64,000 bases of DNA from Rotaria sordida. Its lineage: Eukaryota; Rotifera; Eurotatoria; Philodinida; Philodinidae. Under the pieces are notes generated by a model. The model was not told the origin of the DNA. It ran no database searches and saw nothing but the letters and a program-made list of their open reading frames with translations. Shown here in pieces: positions 13,201 through 24,783 of this stretch. Every line of letters begins with the position of its first letter. The first letter of the stretch is position 1. Both the position numbers and the translations under genes were made by a program. The stretch covers positions 8,542-72,541 of the forward strand of contig CAJNOL010000205.1 in the NCBI GenBank assembly GCA_905250125.1. The letters are read 5' to 3'.

Positions 13201-14075
13201 ATATAAAGGCATTAAATTGGTATATAAATCCAATAACATCAATAAGTTGGTTATTAATTTATCTTCAAGTTGAATATGATATGAAGAATTTTTTAAATAA
13301 TAATAATAATAATAATCATTCTTTAAGAAAAAAACGACGATTATCATTATCAAACAGTGAAATTCTTAAAAGTTCAATATTATCTAATGTACATCGATCA
13401 ACAGATTTTCTTCAAATATTTTCTTTAGCTGTTCAAGTAAATTTATTTGATTAGTTTTAAATTTAAAAGAAAATAAAAAAATATTTATTTAGTTACTTGA
13501 TTTATGTTCACTTGATATTGAATATAGTCAATTTTCAAAAAATATTCTTGCAGCTTCAACTATTCTTTTATATAAATCAAATTGGCCCATAAAACAAATA
13601 ACAGGTAAAATTCAAATTTTATTTTTCAATAAATTGTTTTTGTTTTTTTTTGATTATTTTTTTCGAATTATATTAGGTTTAACTGATGATGATATTTCAA
13701 TATGTCAACAATGGATGAAACCTTTTTATGAAATACTTTCAGAATCATTATCAAATTCATCTAATCGATCATCATCAACCGTACCAATTGAAGAAATTTA
13801 TTCAATTCAAATACATAATGTTTCAATGGATTTACTTGTAAATCAATTTTTGATTAATATAAGAAAACTGGTTTTTTTTTAATTTGAATTTTTTTTCTAA
13901 GGTTAATGTTCATGAAAAACGTTCAAAAGTTGTATCTTCAATTATGAATAATTGGCCTTTTCGTGATCTTTTAAATCATCTCTCTTGGTCATCAACATTA
14001 TTAATAAAACAACAAAATGAAGAAAAAGAAGAAAAACAACAACAACAAATCAATGATGTTATTATTATTGTATAA
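10220..14075 (+). CDS. CCNE: G1/S-specific cyclin E
   Basis: Cyclin E binds and activates CDK2 for S-phase entry in the nucleus. Ten exons join in frame: 10220-10282, 10338-10388, 11353-11407, 12574-12779, 12839-12985, 13051-13146, 13209-13436, 13493-13604, 13677-13837, 13902-14075, giving about 430 residues. The cyclin box is clear: MRSVLFDWLIEV, then VSEVYQLHRET, then FVAAKIEEIYPP, then DILDMELDLMNALNW, each matching the cyclin E pattern. The N-terminal exons hold a basic stretch (GLKRSVS) that could serve as nuclear targeting. The C-terminal cyclin fold contains a polyasparagine insertion near 13300, and the tail ends in a Glu/Gln-rich segment. Two introns are long (10389-11352 and 11408-12573), the rest mostly 55-75 bp; nothing coding is seen in the long ones. 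A splice acceptor at 10199 lies about 20 bases before the ATG. Confidence 0.9.
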
Positions 14076-14806
14076 TTCTAGTCGGTTAAAAAAAAATCAG
14101 ATATTTTGTTTTTTCTTTTTCGTTTATTTTATCAGACACAAAAAAGAGATAATAATTATTATATCAGATAAGTCAGATATTATATATATATATATATATG
14201 TAGAATGTAATATAGATAATTATATACATAGTTTTGTTTTTTGCATTGATAATTATATGTTTTATAGATTATTTTCTTTGTGTAAAAAAAATTTATATTC
14301 ATTGTTTTTTTTCTTTATGTTTATATGTGTCTATTAACGATTTATAAGAAAGAAAAGACTAACAAAAAAAAAAAGTTATAAATATAAGCATGATGTTAAA
14401 AATATTGTTATATAATGAAAGATGATATTGTTATTTGTATATATTTACTTTTTTTTGTGTGTGTTCAGATATTTTTTTTTATAGTTAAGCTGATTGTTTT
14501 GATATAGTTTGTTAATAATAAGAAAATTTTCTTCTAATTAATTTTTATTTTTATTTTAAAATTTTTGTTTTTATTAAATTTAATGATAAACAAATTGAAT
14601 ATTATCTTTTAGATAATAATAATTAAATCCGTCTGTTATCAATTTACTGGCATTCTTGTTAGTCTTCCTTGCTACATCTGTGTGCATATCAAAAATACAC
14701 TTATTATTTATTATTTATCCGCTTGATTAATTTCAAGAATAATTTTGACCTTTTTCTTTATCTTTCTAGATTTACATATAATTTTCTGCGAAATTCATTT
14801 TTCACA
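14076..14806. other. Intergenic spacer between cyclin E and SERINC
   Basis: Very T-rich DNA with a short TA run near 14180. The ORFs here are low-complexity and I do not support them. A strong acceptor (TCTTTCTAG) ends at 14769, just before the SERINC start. Confidence 0.6.
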
Positions 14807-16538
14807 ATGGGTCTATGTATTGGTTCTTTAGGCTCATCAATAGCATGTTGCTTTGGTAATGCATTTTGTTCACTTTGTTGTGCTGCATGTCCATCATGCA
14901 AAGGTTCAACATCAACACGTATTGCTTATGGTCTTATTCTTCTTGCTGGTTTAATAACATCATGTATTATGTTAATACCTGGTCTTGAAAAAACTTTAGC
15001 AAAAATTCCAGCACTATGTTCTGGTGGTTCAAAATTAACAAATATACCTATACCATCAATGCCATCGATACCATCAATTGATTGTTCAAAAATTGTTGGA
15101 TTTTTAGCTGTTTATCGACTTTCATTTGGAATGGCGGTTTTCTTTTTTATTTTATCATTAATTGTAAGTATATTTAATTAAAATAAATAATTATGAATAT
15201 CAATGTATCGATTTATAGATGATTAATGTTAAAACATCAAAAGATTTTCGAGCAAAAATTCAAAATGGATTTTGGGGATTTAAATTACTTATACTTATTG
15301 GTTTAACAATTGCTGCTTTTTTTATTCCGAATGATGGTTTTGCTCAAGCACTTATGGTTTTTGGATTAATTGGAGGATTTATGGTAAATCAAAGAAAATA
15401 TTTATCTAATTTAAAAGAGTATTGACGTTGTTTTTCTTTTTCTTTTTTAGTTTATTCTTGTTCAATTACTTTTATCAATTGATTTTGTTCATTCGTAAGA
15501 TTTTGAAATAATTTCTAGATTAATTAAAAAATCAATTTAATTATTTAGATGGAATGAATCATGGATTGAAAAAGTTGATTCTGATTCAAGAAAACATCTT
15601 TATGGTTTAATCTTTTTTACTTTATTATTTTATGGATTATCAATAACTGGTATTGTTCTTTTCTATATTTATTATGCTCCGGATCATAATATTTGTCGTT
15701 TACATACATTCTTTATATCATTTAACTTATGTTTATGTATTATTTTATCAATTATATCAATATTACCTCAAATAAAAGAACATAATCCATCATGTGGTTT
15801 ACTTCAATCATCATTCGTTACTCTTTATGTTGTTTATTATACATGGTTAGTTCATTTTATTTTGTTATTTATTTAATTTTACACAAATAATTGTTGTTGT
15901 TGTTGTTGTTGTTTGTTTGTAATGCTTAGGTCAGCAATGAGTAATAATCCAGATCCACATTGTAATCCACCTATTCGTCCAACAAATTCAACAACACCAA
16001 GTCCTGATCCAACAAGACAACAAAATATATTTGATCCAATAACTATAATTGGTTTAATTATGTTTGCTGGTGCACTTTTCTATTCAGTTTTTACAACATC
16101 ACGTAATAATCGTGCAAATAAATTATTTTTATCATCATCATCATCACCAGATTATTCAACGATATTAGATGATACATCTGCAGCAGATAGTCGATTATCA
16201 TTAGATAAGGATGGAGAAAAAACTCATCAACATGTTTATGATGATGAACATGGTTCAGTTACATATAATTATTCTTTATTTCATTTTATGTTTGTACTTG
16301 CAACATTATATGCAATGATGACATTAACTAAGTAAAGAGAATTTTTTTTTTGTTTTATTTATTTTGAGATTTTTTTATTTTGTCTTGTAGTTGGTATCGC
16401 CCAGCAAAAGATTTTAGTACATATAATAATAATTTAGCATCACTTTGGGTTAAAATAGTATCAAGTTGGATATGTGTGGTTTTATATCTTTGGACATGTA
16501 TTGCACCGGCTTTATTTCCTGATCGAGATTTTTCATGA
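14807..16538 (+). CDS. SERINC: Serine incorporator (SERINC/TMS1 family) membrane protein
   Basis: SERINCs are multipass membrane proteins linked to serine-derived lipid handling and lipid scrambling. Six exons join in frame: 14807-15163, 15219-15383, 15451-15494, 15549-15845, 15930-16331, 16391-16538, giving about 470 residues, the usual family length. Signatures are the cysteine-rich N-terminus (MGLCIGSLGSSIACC, then CCAACPSC), FRAKIQNGFWGFK, NESWIEK, the C-terminal YAMMTLTNWY block and the final VKIVSSW segment followed by a hydrophobic helix and DRDFS at the stop. About ten hydrophobic segments are visible. Two low-complexity insertions (polyserine near 16130 and an acidic loop) lie in the cytosolic region before the last helices. 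Introns are 55-85 bp. The start is chosen because it begins the conserved MGxxxG N-terminus. Confidence 0.93.
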
Positions 16539-16759
16539 ATAAATTCGAATAATTTACAATTATTTCATGCATTGATAAAAAAGAACAAAAACAAAAACAA
16601 ATTGACACATTTCTTTCTTTTTTTTTTTGTTGTTGTTGTTGTCTGTTGTATTTTGTGTGTAGTTAGAACCCGACTAACTAATGCGGAAAAAAAATTATTT
16701 ATTTATATATATGTTTTTTGAATTTTGACTCTAATAAATGTGCATTTTTTGAAGATATA

Positions 16760-19700
16760 ATGCCTCGAGTACCGATTGCAAGTGAAGATGAAAGAAAATT
16801 TATTGTGGATGGAATACAGGTAGGATTTTTTTTTTATCAATTAGATTTTAATGATTTTTGAGATATATACATAGAACTAATAAAAGAAAGTCGTCAATTG
16901 ATGCATGATATTTTTGAATGATACTTTGTCTAGATATTGAAGATTATATTTTAGGAAAAAATCTCAAAAAAATTTAAATTGATGAAGTATACTTTGAAAA
17001 TCATGGCTATATTAGTGATTTTTTGAACGATCACTAGACATTTACACAAATCTCAAATAATAGAATTTCAATTGAAAATTTTACTGAAATATAGTTCTTA
17101 TGGTGACTAAAAGAGAACGTTTCAACTTGTCACGTGACGAGTTGAACAAACAGCAAAAATCAAACCTTTCGTAACACTAAAAATAGGGATATCCGAAAAT
17201 ACAGGGATGTCGTAACGAAATTTACAGGGTGATCATAACGATTAATACGGGGAGTTCGTAACAGTTGCAGAACTTTCGTAACGAACCAACCGGGATTTCG
17301 TAATGAGGATGAGAGTGATAGCTGGGCTTAGTTTGCAAAAATGACATACTTTTCGTTACGAAAGCTCTGTAATGGTACATATTAAAACACCCGTTGCGAT
17401 CACTCTGTAAAATTTGTTACGAAATCCCTGATTTTTTGTTACGAAAGCTCTGCTACGGGCTTTCGTACTGTCAATTCGTTACGAAAGCCAGAAAACAAAA
17501 ATCGTGACGAGTTGAAACGCTCCCGACTAAAACATTCCAAAAGTTTCAGTGAGGAAAAAAAGTATACTGTTGATAATATTAAATGATTAGAAAGCTCAGT
17601 GTTTTCAGAGATTATAGATTATGAGACAATTTTGTTTTTTGAAAAATGTACTGAACATTTGACAGTGTTAGAAGAACTGTATCACAATAAAAGATTTAGA
17701 TTAAAATTTTGTTAATTTCAGTTTTCTATAAATATCTGGTACCACCAGCTTGAAACATCAATAAAATGATCATAACCATCAGAGAAAGCCCATCTATCAA
17801 TCGAAATCTTCTATAAGATTCTTCTTAGAATCAAGTTAGTGACATATAAACAAAATGTTATTAAGAATGACATGAATCATCTGATGACTTTTGTACTAAA
17901 GTGCATTTTTCTATTCTTATTATCATATTAATAGAATTAATCATACGTAATAAGAGAGTTATATTTTGATCCTGCTTATTTGCTTCTATTTCTTCAATCT
18001 TTTCATTGCTAATACTCGACATGTAATGATATTTTACTGACTATATCTTAGACTAACAAAGATGTAATAGAGAATTTTTTTTCTAATCTCTATTTGCAAT
18101 AAAATATTGTTAGTAAACTAATTCGTCAATTACTAATAAAAGATTGTTTTATGACTCATAATCAAAAGAAAAAAACTTTCAAAATCTATCATGTTGAAAT
18201 ATAAGATGATATTTATAAAGTTGATTTTTCTAATAAATAAAAACTCTAAATTATAATTTCGTTGCTAAATAAATTTATTTGAAAATTCTTTATTTCTTTT
18301 TTTTTTTTTAATTAGTCAAATTTTCGAAATGATGGTCGAAATTGTCGTACCTATCGTCCATTATTACTTGCTACTGATGTTATAAATACTGCCAATGGTT
18401 CATGTCTTCTTAAACTAGTAAAATCTTTTTTCAAATAAGATTTAATAAAAAAGAAAAAAAAAAAGCGAACTAGAATAAATATTTATCTTAGGGTGGAACT
18501 GTAGTTATGGTTGGTGTTACATTTGAATTTAGTCGTGCAAGTCAAGAAAAACCAAATGAAGGTCGAATTGAAGCAACTGTTGATGGGTAAGTTATTGAAA
18601 ATTATTTTTGTTGTTTATTTAAATCTCTTAATTGAATTTGTTGTTGTTGTAAAATATATTTTTTTAATAATTTTTCTTCTTCATAAATATCCGATAATGT
18701 TTTATCAATCCATTTATCAATATTACTAATCAGTTTTTGATGAAAACGATGATAAATCATTTTTTGTGTTTTAATAATTGATGACCACTTGAAAAAAAAA
18801 ATATAGAAAGAACTATTTTAAAAATAGAAAAAAATAAATTTATAAAATATTTGTTTACTAAAATTTTATTTGTTGTTTTTGTTAAAAATGATTTTTCATC
18901 ATTATTTTCATTAAATATAATAAGTTCAATTAATTTATAAACACACATAGATGATTGATTATTTGACCAATTTTCATACCATTTTGTATTTAATTGTAAT
19001 GGTAAAATATTTGGTTTTTTTATTGATAAATTTCTTGTTGGATCTTCATCTAATCGATAATCTTTTTTATCATCTAATCTTTCAGCTATATTAATTATTT
19101 CATAATCTTTTAAATATTTTATTTGTTCATTATTAAGTGTAAAATATAATTGTGAATTATTATTATTTATAAATGATAAATTATTATTTCTATAATAACT
19201 TTGTATTATAATACGTATATAATAATCAATATTTTCAATAATTGTTAATGTATATGGCCAATTATCCCATGAATATTCATCTAAAATAAGATCATTTTTA
19301 GATTTAAAAAAAAATAATTCAAGAAATTTTGGTGTTTGATCTTTAATATTATATTTTTTATGTGTCATTAATGTTGATGATGTTATATTAGTTTTTAATG
19401 TTAAAGGAATTTTTTCATTAATTATATCTAAACGTTCTTGTTCACTTATATTATCATAAATTGTTATACATGTTGAACATGTTTGTAAACTTTCTTTAAG
19501 TAATTCAAGTTCTGTCCATTGTTGACCAAGACGATATTCATCCAGATTTAAAGGAATTGGAATACGATATTCTTTTAATCTCATTTTAATTGCTGTTTTT
19601 TTTGTTTTATTTAACGAAAAATAATTCAGTTAAAAATACGCGCGAATATTATTATTATTATTATTTATTTTAGAAGTGGTTGTCGATCATTGAGAATATT

Positions 19701-21842
19701 TGGAAGACATAGAAGACAATATACAAAACAAATAGCTAGAAGTCTTAATTATATACTTAATAATCCAAAATGTTTTGATTTAACTCAATTATGTGTTGTT
19801 AAAGGACATCATTGTTGGCTTGTTCATGTTGATATATCTGTAAGTATTTTTCAAAACTTATAACTTGAATTTTCATCTATTACTTCTCTTGCTAAGATAA
19901 ATGTATTTTGTGAAATTGTTCGTTAGATTTGTTTATTAATGATTTAAGCTTGTGTTATTCAGATAGTCTTCAATTAACTCAGATATACAAAATCAGAGAT
20001 GTTCACAGGATGATATTTTCATACATTGCCTTACTTCATTGGATCAGACAAGGCAAGCTACCCTGCAAAATTGATGCACTAGTCTAAAATGTATTTTTCA
20101 ATCGAGTTCAAAATCAATAACGTTTATACATTTCAAAAGTACGTCTTCAAGGTGTCGATGCATTGATTGAATTACTATTTTCAAAATAAAATCTTTAGTC
20201 TATTTTTCAATAAGAATTACTTTAATTATTCAGAAGTATAAGAATTTGAAGTTGAGTAATCATGACAAGATAAAAACTCATCAGTTAACCTATTGCTTCA
20301 ATACGATCAAAGAATGAGAATAAGAAATATAAAAACAATTTTTCGATAGTGATTTTATTTATTTTCATTCGAAATTATATCTATAGATGGAAATTCTGAA
20401 TATTAGTTGGTATGGCCCTCCAGAATTTATTTTCGACTTGTAACACTCAAAATTCAAAAAACGCTCTTTTTAGAGATGAAAACTTAATAATTTGATATTT
20501 AAATTTTTCGAGTATAAATATCTAATCCTGTCCTGTAAACATCTCTGATATACATTTAAATAGTGAAAAACATTTTTACATATATATATATATATATGCA
20601 AAAATTACGATGTCCTTGTAATATGACGATGCTGTAAAAGAACACTATGCAAAATATTCTTTGCTCGTCTCAGATTATAATTATTGAGATAGAAAAAAAA
20701 AAGCTTGAACTTTGTTATGTTTTAAAATATCATATTCTTCTACTTTTTCTTGAAGTAAAATTACGAATACTTCTCAGATTCTGATGAAAATCTACATTAG
20801 TCTATTCAGTTTAGATATCTGTAAATTGTATTTTAGTCAACAAATAAAATTATATTAATTATATACAAATACACTTATTAGTAGTCACAGAACAGTTAAT
20901 ACTCTAGCTTAAATGATAGAATTCGATATGTTATGCAAAACGTCACATTATACAGTTTTCCAAATATTCATAACCAATACAGAATCTTTTTACTTTGATA
21001 AAGAAATAATTTTCGAAAGATATATATTAGATTTTTATGTATTAAAAAATATCTTGACTTGAAAATTTATTTTTATTTGTTCATTTCTTTTTTTTTTTAA
21101 ATTTATGTATATAAAAGGTTCTACGATACGAAGGAAATCTTCATGATGCATGTTCATTTGCCATGAAAGCTGCATTAAGTGAAACAAAGTAAAAATTATA
21201 AAAGCAAAATGAAGAATGATTAATTTTTAATGACAAAATATTTTATTTAATCTAGAGTTCCAGCTTTAAAAGTGACTCATGATGAAGAAACTAATGAAGT
21301 TTCAGTTGATGTCTGTGATGATCCATATGAATATGGTGTTCTTGATGTATCAAATTTACCTGTACTTATTACTGTTGGACAAGTAAGTCAATCAAACGAA
21401 AAACATAAAAATTATTATTTATATAATTAATTTAGATCAGTGGAGTTCATACTGTTGATACAACAATTAAAGAAGATTCAGTTACTTTAGCAAGGTATAA
21501 TAAATCTTCTTCTGGTTTCCCTTCAGTCGTTGTCTTTTTTGTAGAATAACTTATGGAATAAAACCGTCTGGTTCTATTGTGTATATGAATAAAGATGGTG
21601 GAGGCAGTCTTGATCTACTTAATATCCGTTCAATGGCAAAAGTATGTTTTATTTATAGAAAAAAACAAGGAATATATTCTAATAATCTTTACTGATTTTT
21701 TTTTTCATCAAAGATTGCTAGTGATAGTGGTCCACAAATGAATGAATTATTAATAAAAAAAATTCAATTAAGTAAAGAAAAACAAGCTTCATGGGGTCAT
21801 GCTAGTGAACGACTTCTTTTTGATAATGATAATTTCGTATGA
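16760..21842 (+). CDS. EXOSC7: Exosome complex component RRP42 (EXOSC7), RNase PH-like
   Basis: A structural subunit of the RNA exosome ring, which processes and degrades RNA in nucleus and cytoplasm. Nine exons join in frame: 16760-16819, 18316-18417, 18492-18586, 19674-19839, 21118-21188, 21256-21382, 21436-21494, 21545-21641, 21714-21842, giving about 301 residues, close to the animal proteins. Matches include the N-terminal FIVDGIQ, RNDGRNCRTYRP, the KGHHCWLVHVDI block (family: REHCWVLYVDV), FAMKAAL, a DDPYEYG stretch and LPVLITVG. Unlike most genes in this window, three introns exceed 1 kb: intron 2 carries a MITE and intron 3 carries a complete antisense gene. As in other RRP42 proteins it is expected to be catalytically inactive. 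Confidence 0.9.
17113..17524. mobile_element. MITE with 8-bp TSD, in EXOSC7 intron 2
   Basis: A 412-bp element is bounded by direct repeats of GACTAAAA (17105-17112 and 17525-17532). Its ends are inverted repeats: GAGAACGTTTCAACTTGTCACG on the left, and GGGAGCGTTTCAACTCGTCACG when the right end is read on the minus strand. Inside, the left half repeats TTTCGTAACGAA-type words and the right half their complement, TTCGTTACGAAA, so the whole unit can fold back. An 8-bp duplication suggests mobilisation by a hAT-type transposase, but none is encoded. Confidence 0.8.
18602..19584 (-). CDS. PITP: Phosphatidylinositol transfer protein, nested in EXOSC7 intron 3
   Basis: PITPs exchange phosphatidylinositol and phosphatidylcholine between membranes and supply lipid for phosphoinositide signalling. 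Two exons, 19584-18859 and 18787-18602, with a 71-bp GT-AG intron, encode about 303 residues; class I PITPs are usually near 270. The N-terminus MRLKEYRIPIPLNLDEYRLG matches the family's LLKEYR...VDEYQVGQ block. Further matches are TPKFLELF, SWDNWPYTLTIIEN (family: AWNAYPYCRTVI), YEIINIAERLDDKKDY, DEDPTRNLSIKK and SSMCVYKLIEL. The second exon supplies the C-terminal helix (HRFHQKLISNIDKWID), which the unspliced ORF would miss. The whole gene lies inside the third intron of EXOSC7 on the opposite strand; its stop codon is about 16 bp from that intron's donor. Confidence 0.88.
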
Positions 21843-22282
21843 AATTTTTCATTTTATATTTAAAAAATAATCAAATAAACTATTTCATGATTTATTCATT
21901 TGGTTCATTCAGTTCTTTGTTTTATTCAAGAAAAAAAAAGAAATAAATGATGAAGAATTATATAATTATGATTATATTAAATATTATTTGAGATCGAAAA
22001 TGACATCATTGGTTGTATAGAAAAGGAATAGATCTTTTAATTGTAGATTTTATTCATAATAAACACTTGTTGTATAGATGAAGAGTACTTTGTATAGACG
22101 ATGTAAAGAGAAAAAATTCTGAGTATTAAAAGTTTAATTAAAGTGCTTCTTGATAAAACAAAAAAACCTCGTATGCACGATTTACTGTCCGTTGATTATT
22201 TTTCAATTTTAATTGACTTATTTCTCGAAAAACTATAAGATTCGCTACAAAAGATTGACTTTCCGTTCATTATTTGAAAGAA

Positions 22283-22350
22283 GATAGGGTATGAATGTAA
22301 GTGTAGGTGCGAGTCTGTGTTTTTTCAAGGTCCACATCCACACCTATATC
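22283..22350. repeat. GTGGGTGTGAG hairpin, copy 2 of a dispersed family
   Basis: The left part reads GATAGGGTATGAATGT and continues AGTGTAGGTGCGAG. The right part, GGTCCACATCCACACCTATATC, is its partial complement. It shares the GGGTATGARTGT start and the AAGGTCYACAYCC segment with the copy at 7846. It lies between the convergent 3' ends of EXOSC7 and the orphan gene. Confidence 0.5.
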
Positions 22351-22410
22351 GAAATCTATTGAGAGGCTATTTCCGTATTTAAATTTGTTCGATTATCGAT
22401 TGATTCAACA

Positions 22411-23205
22411 TCATTCATCACTGGATATCTCATCATCTAACATATGTTGAACAATTGATCGAATATAAACACGACAATTTGTTGATTGTGGCTTAGATGG
22501 ATAATCATTGAATTCAGAGTTCTGACTTTCATTTGAATTAATTTTCATTGGTATTGTTTCTCTATTTGATTTATTGTATGAATCTAATTGAATACTTGTT
22601 GAGTTCGAATTTTTTATTGCTGTTTTATTAGTACCAGATGCTGAAGAGGAAAATGATGATGAAGATGATGGAAAGGTATTTAATGGTTCAGTGTCTTTTT
22701 CATTGTAATAATTACTTTTTACTAAAAACAAATAAATCAATAAAACTATCTAAAAGATTTATAATAACATGAATACAAAAAAAAATTAATTAAAAGTCTT
22801 TTAGAAATAATCAACGTGTTTACTTTTGGGAATAATTGATAGAGTATTTACAGATTGACCAATTAAATCTGTTGATAAATCAATTTTTTTATTAAATTCT
22901 GTTTGTGTACTTATTGTCTTTTGATTAATTATTTTTTTTGATAAAATTTGTATTGTTGGTATCATCGAATTTTCTTTTCTTTCTTCAATATAGAAATTTA
23001 TGTTTTCATTCGATATAAAATGTTCATTGTTATATTTTGAATTATATTGAGAATGATATTTCTTAAGTTTTTCTTGATTAATTCGATATAAAATACGAGA
23101 TTTTCTTGGTGATGATATTAAACTATTAAATGAATTATATTTACAATGTGAATTAAGTAAATGCTCAAATGTTTTAGTTATTTGTTTATTTACATAATAC
23201 ATCAA
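22411..23205 (-). CDS. Uncharacterised protein with a TQT motif
   Basis: Two exons, 23205-22824 and 22721-22411, joined across a GT-AG intron of about 100 bp keep frame and encode about 230 residues. I do not recognise a family. The first exon is basic with Ser/Asn-rich stretches and contains TISTQTEF, which matches the TQT consensus of dynein light chain LC8 ligands. The second exon has a polyserine run and ends acidic (MLDDEISSDE) after YIRSIVQH. No membrane segment or signal peptide is seen. The start is 118 bp from the start of the UFSP1-type gene in head-to-head orientation, so the two probably share a promoter region. Confidence 0.6.
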
Positions 23206-23323
23206 ATTTATAATGATTGTTTTTATATATACAAAAATGATTATTATTCAAAGAAATCAAGAAAAAAAAAGAAATAGAAAGCGCAATTATGAAGATTTAT
23301 GAAAAACTATTCAATGATTTTAG

Positions 23324-24067
23324 ATGCTACTTAAAATTGATCAAATTCTTGATGAAATTGATGAAACTATTGATATTGTACGTGGTACTTTGTATTTTTA
23401 TCATTATAAATGTGATGAACAAGATGATCGTGGTTGGGGTTGTGGATATCGAACATTGCAAACATTATGTTCATGGATAATTAATGTTAAAGAAGAATAT
23501 TCAACTTCTATAGTTCCTTCTATAACTAAAATTCAAGAAATTCTTGTGGATCTTGAAGATAAACCTGTATCTTTTATTAAATCTAAACAATGGATTGGTA
23601 CATGTGAAGCAACAATGATACTGAGTCAACTTTATGATGTAAATTTTTTTTTTTTAAATTTTATTTCAAATTCGAATTTATTTAGGTTGATTGTAAAATT
23701 ATTCATATATCTAATGGTTATAATCTTTTAAACTATATGAATCTACTTTCAAAACATTTTCATGATTTTGGTTCACCGGTAATGATGGGTGGTGATGCTG
23801 ATGCTGCTTCAAAATGTATTCTTGCTGTACGATCGAATAAACAACTTTTAATACTTGTAAATATTTTAAATTAATAAACAAAAATAGTTATATGAATAAA
23901 TTAGTGGTTTTGTTTTTCTTATATAGGATCCTCATTATTCCGGTCCAAGTTTTACATCGATAAATAAATTACATGAATCAGGTTATTTAAAATGGTATAA
24001 TGTACCGAACGATTTTGTATCAAGTTCGTTTTATAATTTATGTTTACCACAATTAAAAAAAGTATAA
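23324..24067 (+). CDS. UFSP1: UFM1-specific cysteine protease (UFSP1-type)
   Basis: UFSPs mature the ubiquitin-like modifier UFM1 and remove it from targets. Three exons, 23324-23638, 23686-23856 and 23927-24067, join in phase 0 to give about 208 residues. The size fits UFSP1, lacking the long N-terminal extension of UFSP2. The catalytic cysteine sits in DDRGWGCGYRTLQTLCSW. The downstream KQWIGTCEATMILSQLY, GSPVMMGG and ILDPHYSG blocks are family hallmarks; the last carries the catalytic Asp and His. The C-terminus SSFYNLCLPQ matches the YNLCLPQ ending of the family. A perfect acceptor (GATTTTAG) abuts the ATG, so the start is probably exposed by trans-splicing or a 5' intron. Confidence 0.92.
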
Positions 24068-24783
24068 AAATCATTTTTTTTTTGTTAATTATATAAATCA
24101 ATGAAATAAAATTGTTCTAATTAGGATTTAATATAAGAAAAAGAATTGTTAAATGAATCTTGTCTCTTTATTTTACTGTATTTCAAAATAAGATGATTGT
24201 TATCCGACGACGTCCATTATATTTCGTAGTTTCTAATAAAAATAATCAAGAAGAAAGATAAACTAATACTAATATATATATTCGATAGAGATACATCTAT
24301 AGTCAAAATTTACATGCGTATCTTATTGAATGTACATTTACATCGAGGTAAACAATGATCTCGTTCATATATGAAAGAAAAATAAAACAAGGTAATAAGA
24401 CGACGATAGTATGCACGCCGCTTAATCGATTCTTATATTTGTCTTTCTCGATATGTAAAATAATCATTTCTTCTGTTTTGTTTCTTTTAACTTTCCCTCT
24501 AGTCAACTAACATCATTCCAGTTCATTTCATTGTTATTGTTTATTCGTCGTCGTTTTTGTTTTTTTCTTTATCATGATATTCTCTGTACAAGACCTTTTA
24601 TATCCATGTATGATATTTTGTTGAACAAACAAGTGACATATTATGTTTTCATAAAACTAATATAAAATATTCATTATGATAATAAATATTTACAGGAATA
24701 TTTCCGGTAAGTTTTTCTAGTTTATTTTATTACAATCTAAATATTCAGATATTGGATTTTCTCGAATACAAAAAAAAAGAGGT
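24068..24783. other. Intergenic, no supported gene
   Basis: AT-rich flank downstream of the protease gene. One 67-codon minus ORF (24506-24303) lacks any supporting feature. Confidence 0.5.

Noticed and set aside
14017..14337. 106-codon ORF after cyclin E
   Set aside because: It overlaps the cyclin E C-terminus in another frame and is otherwise T-rich low-complexity sequence.
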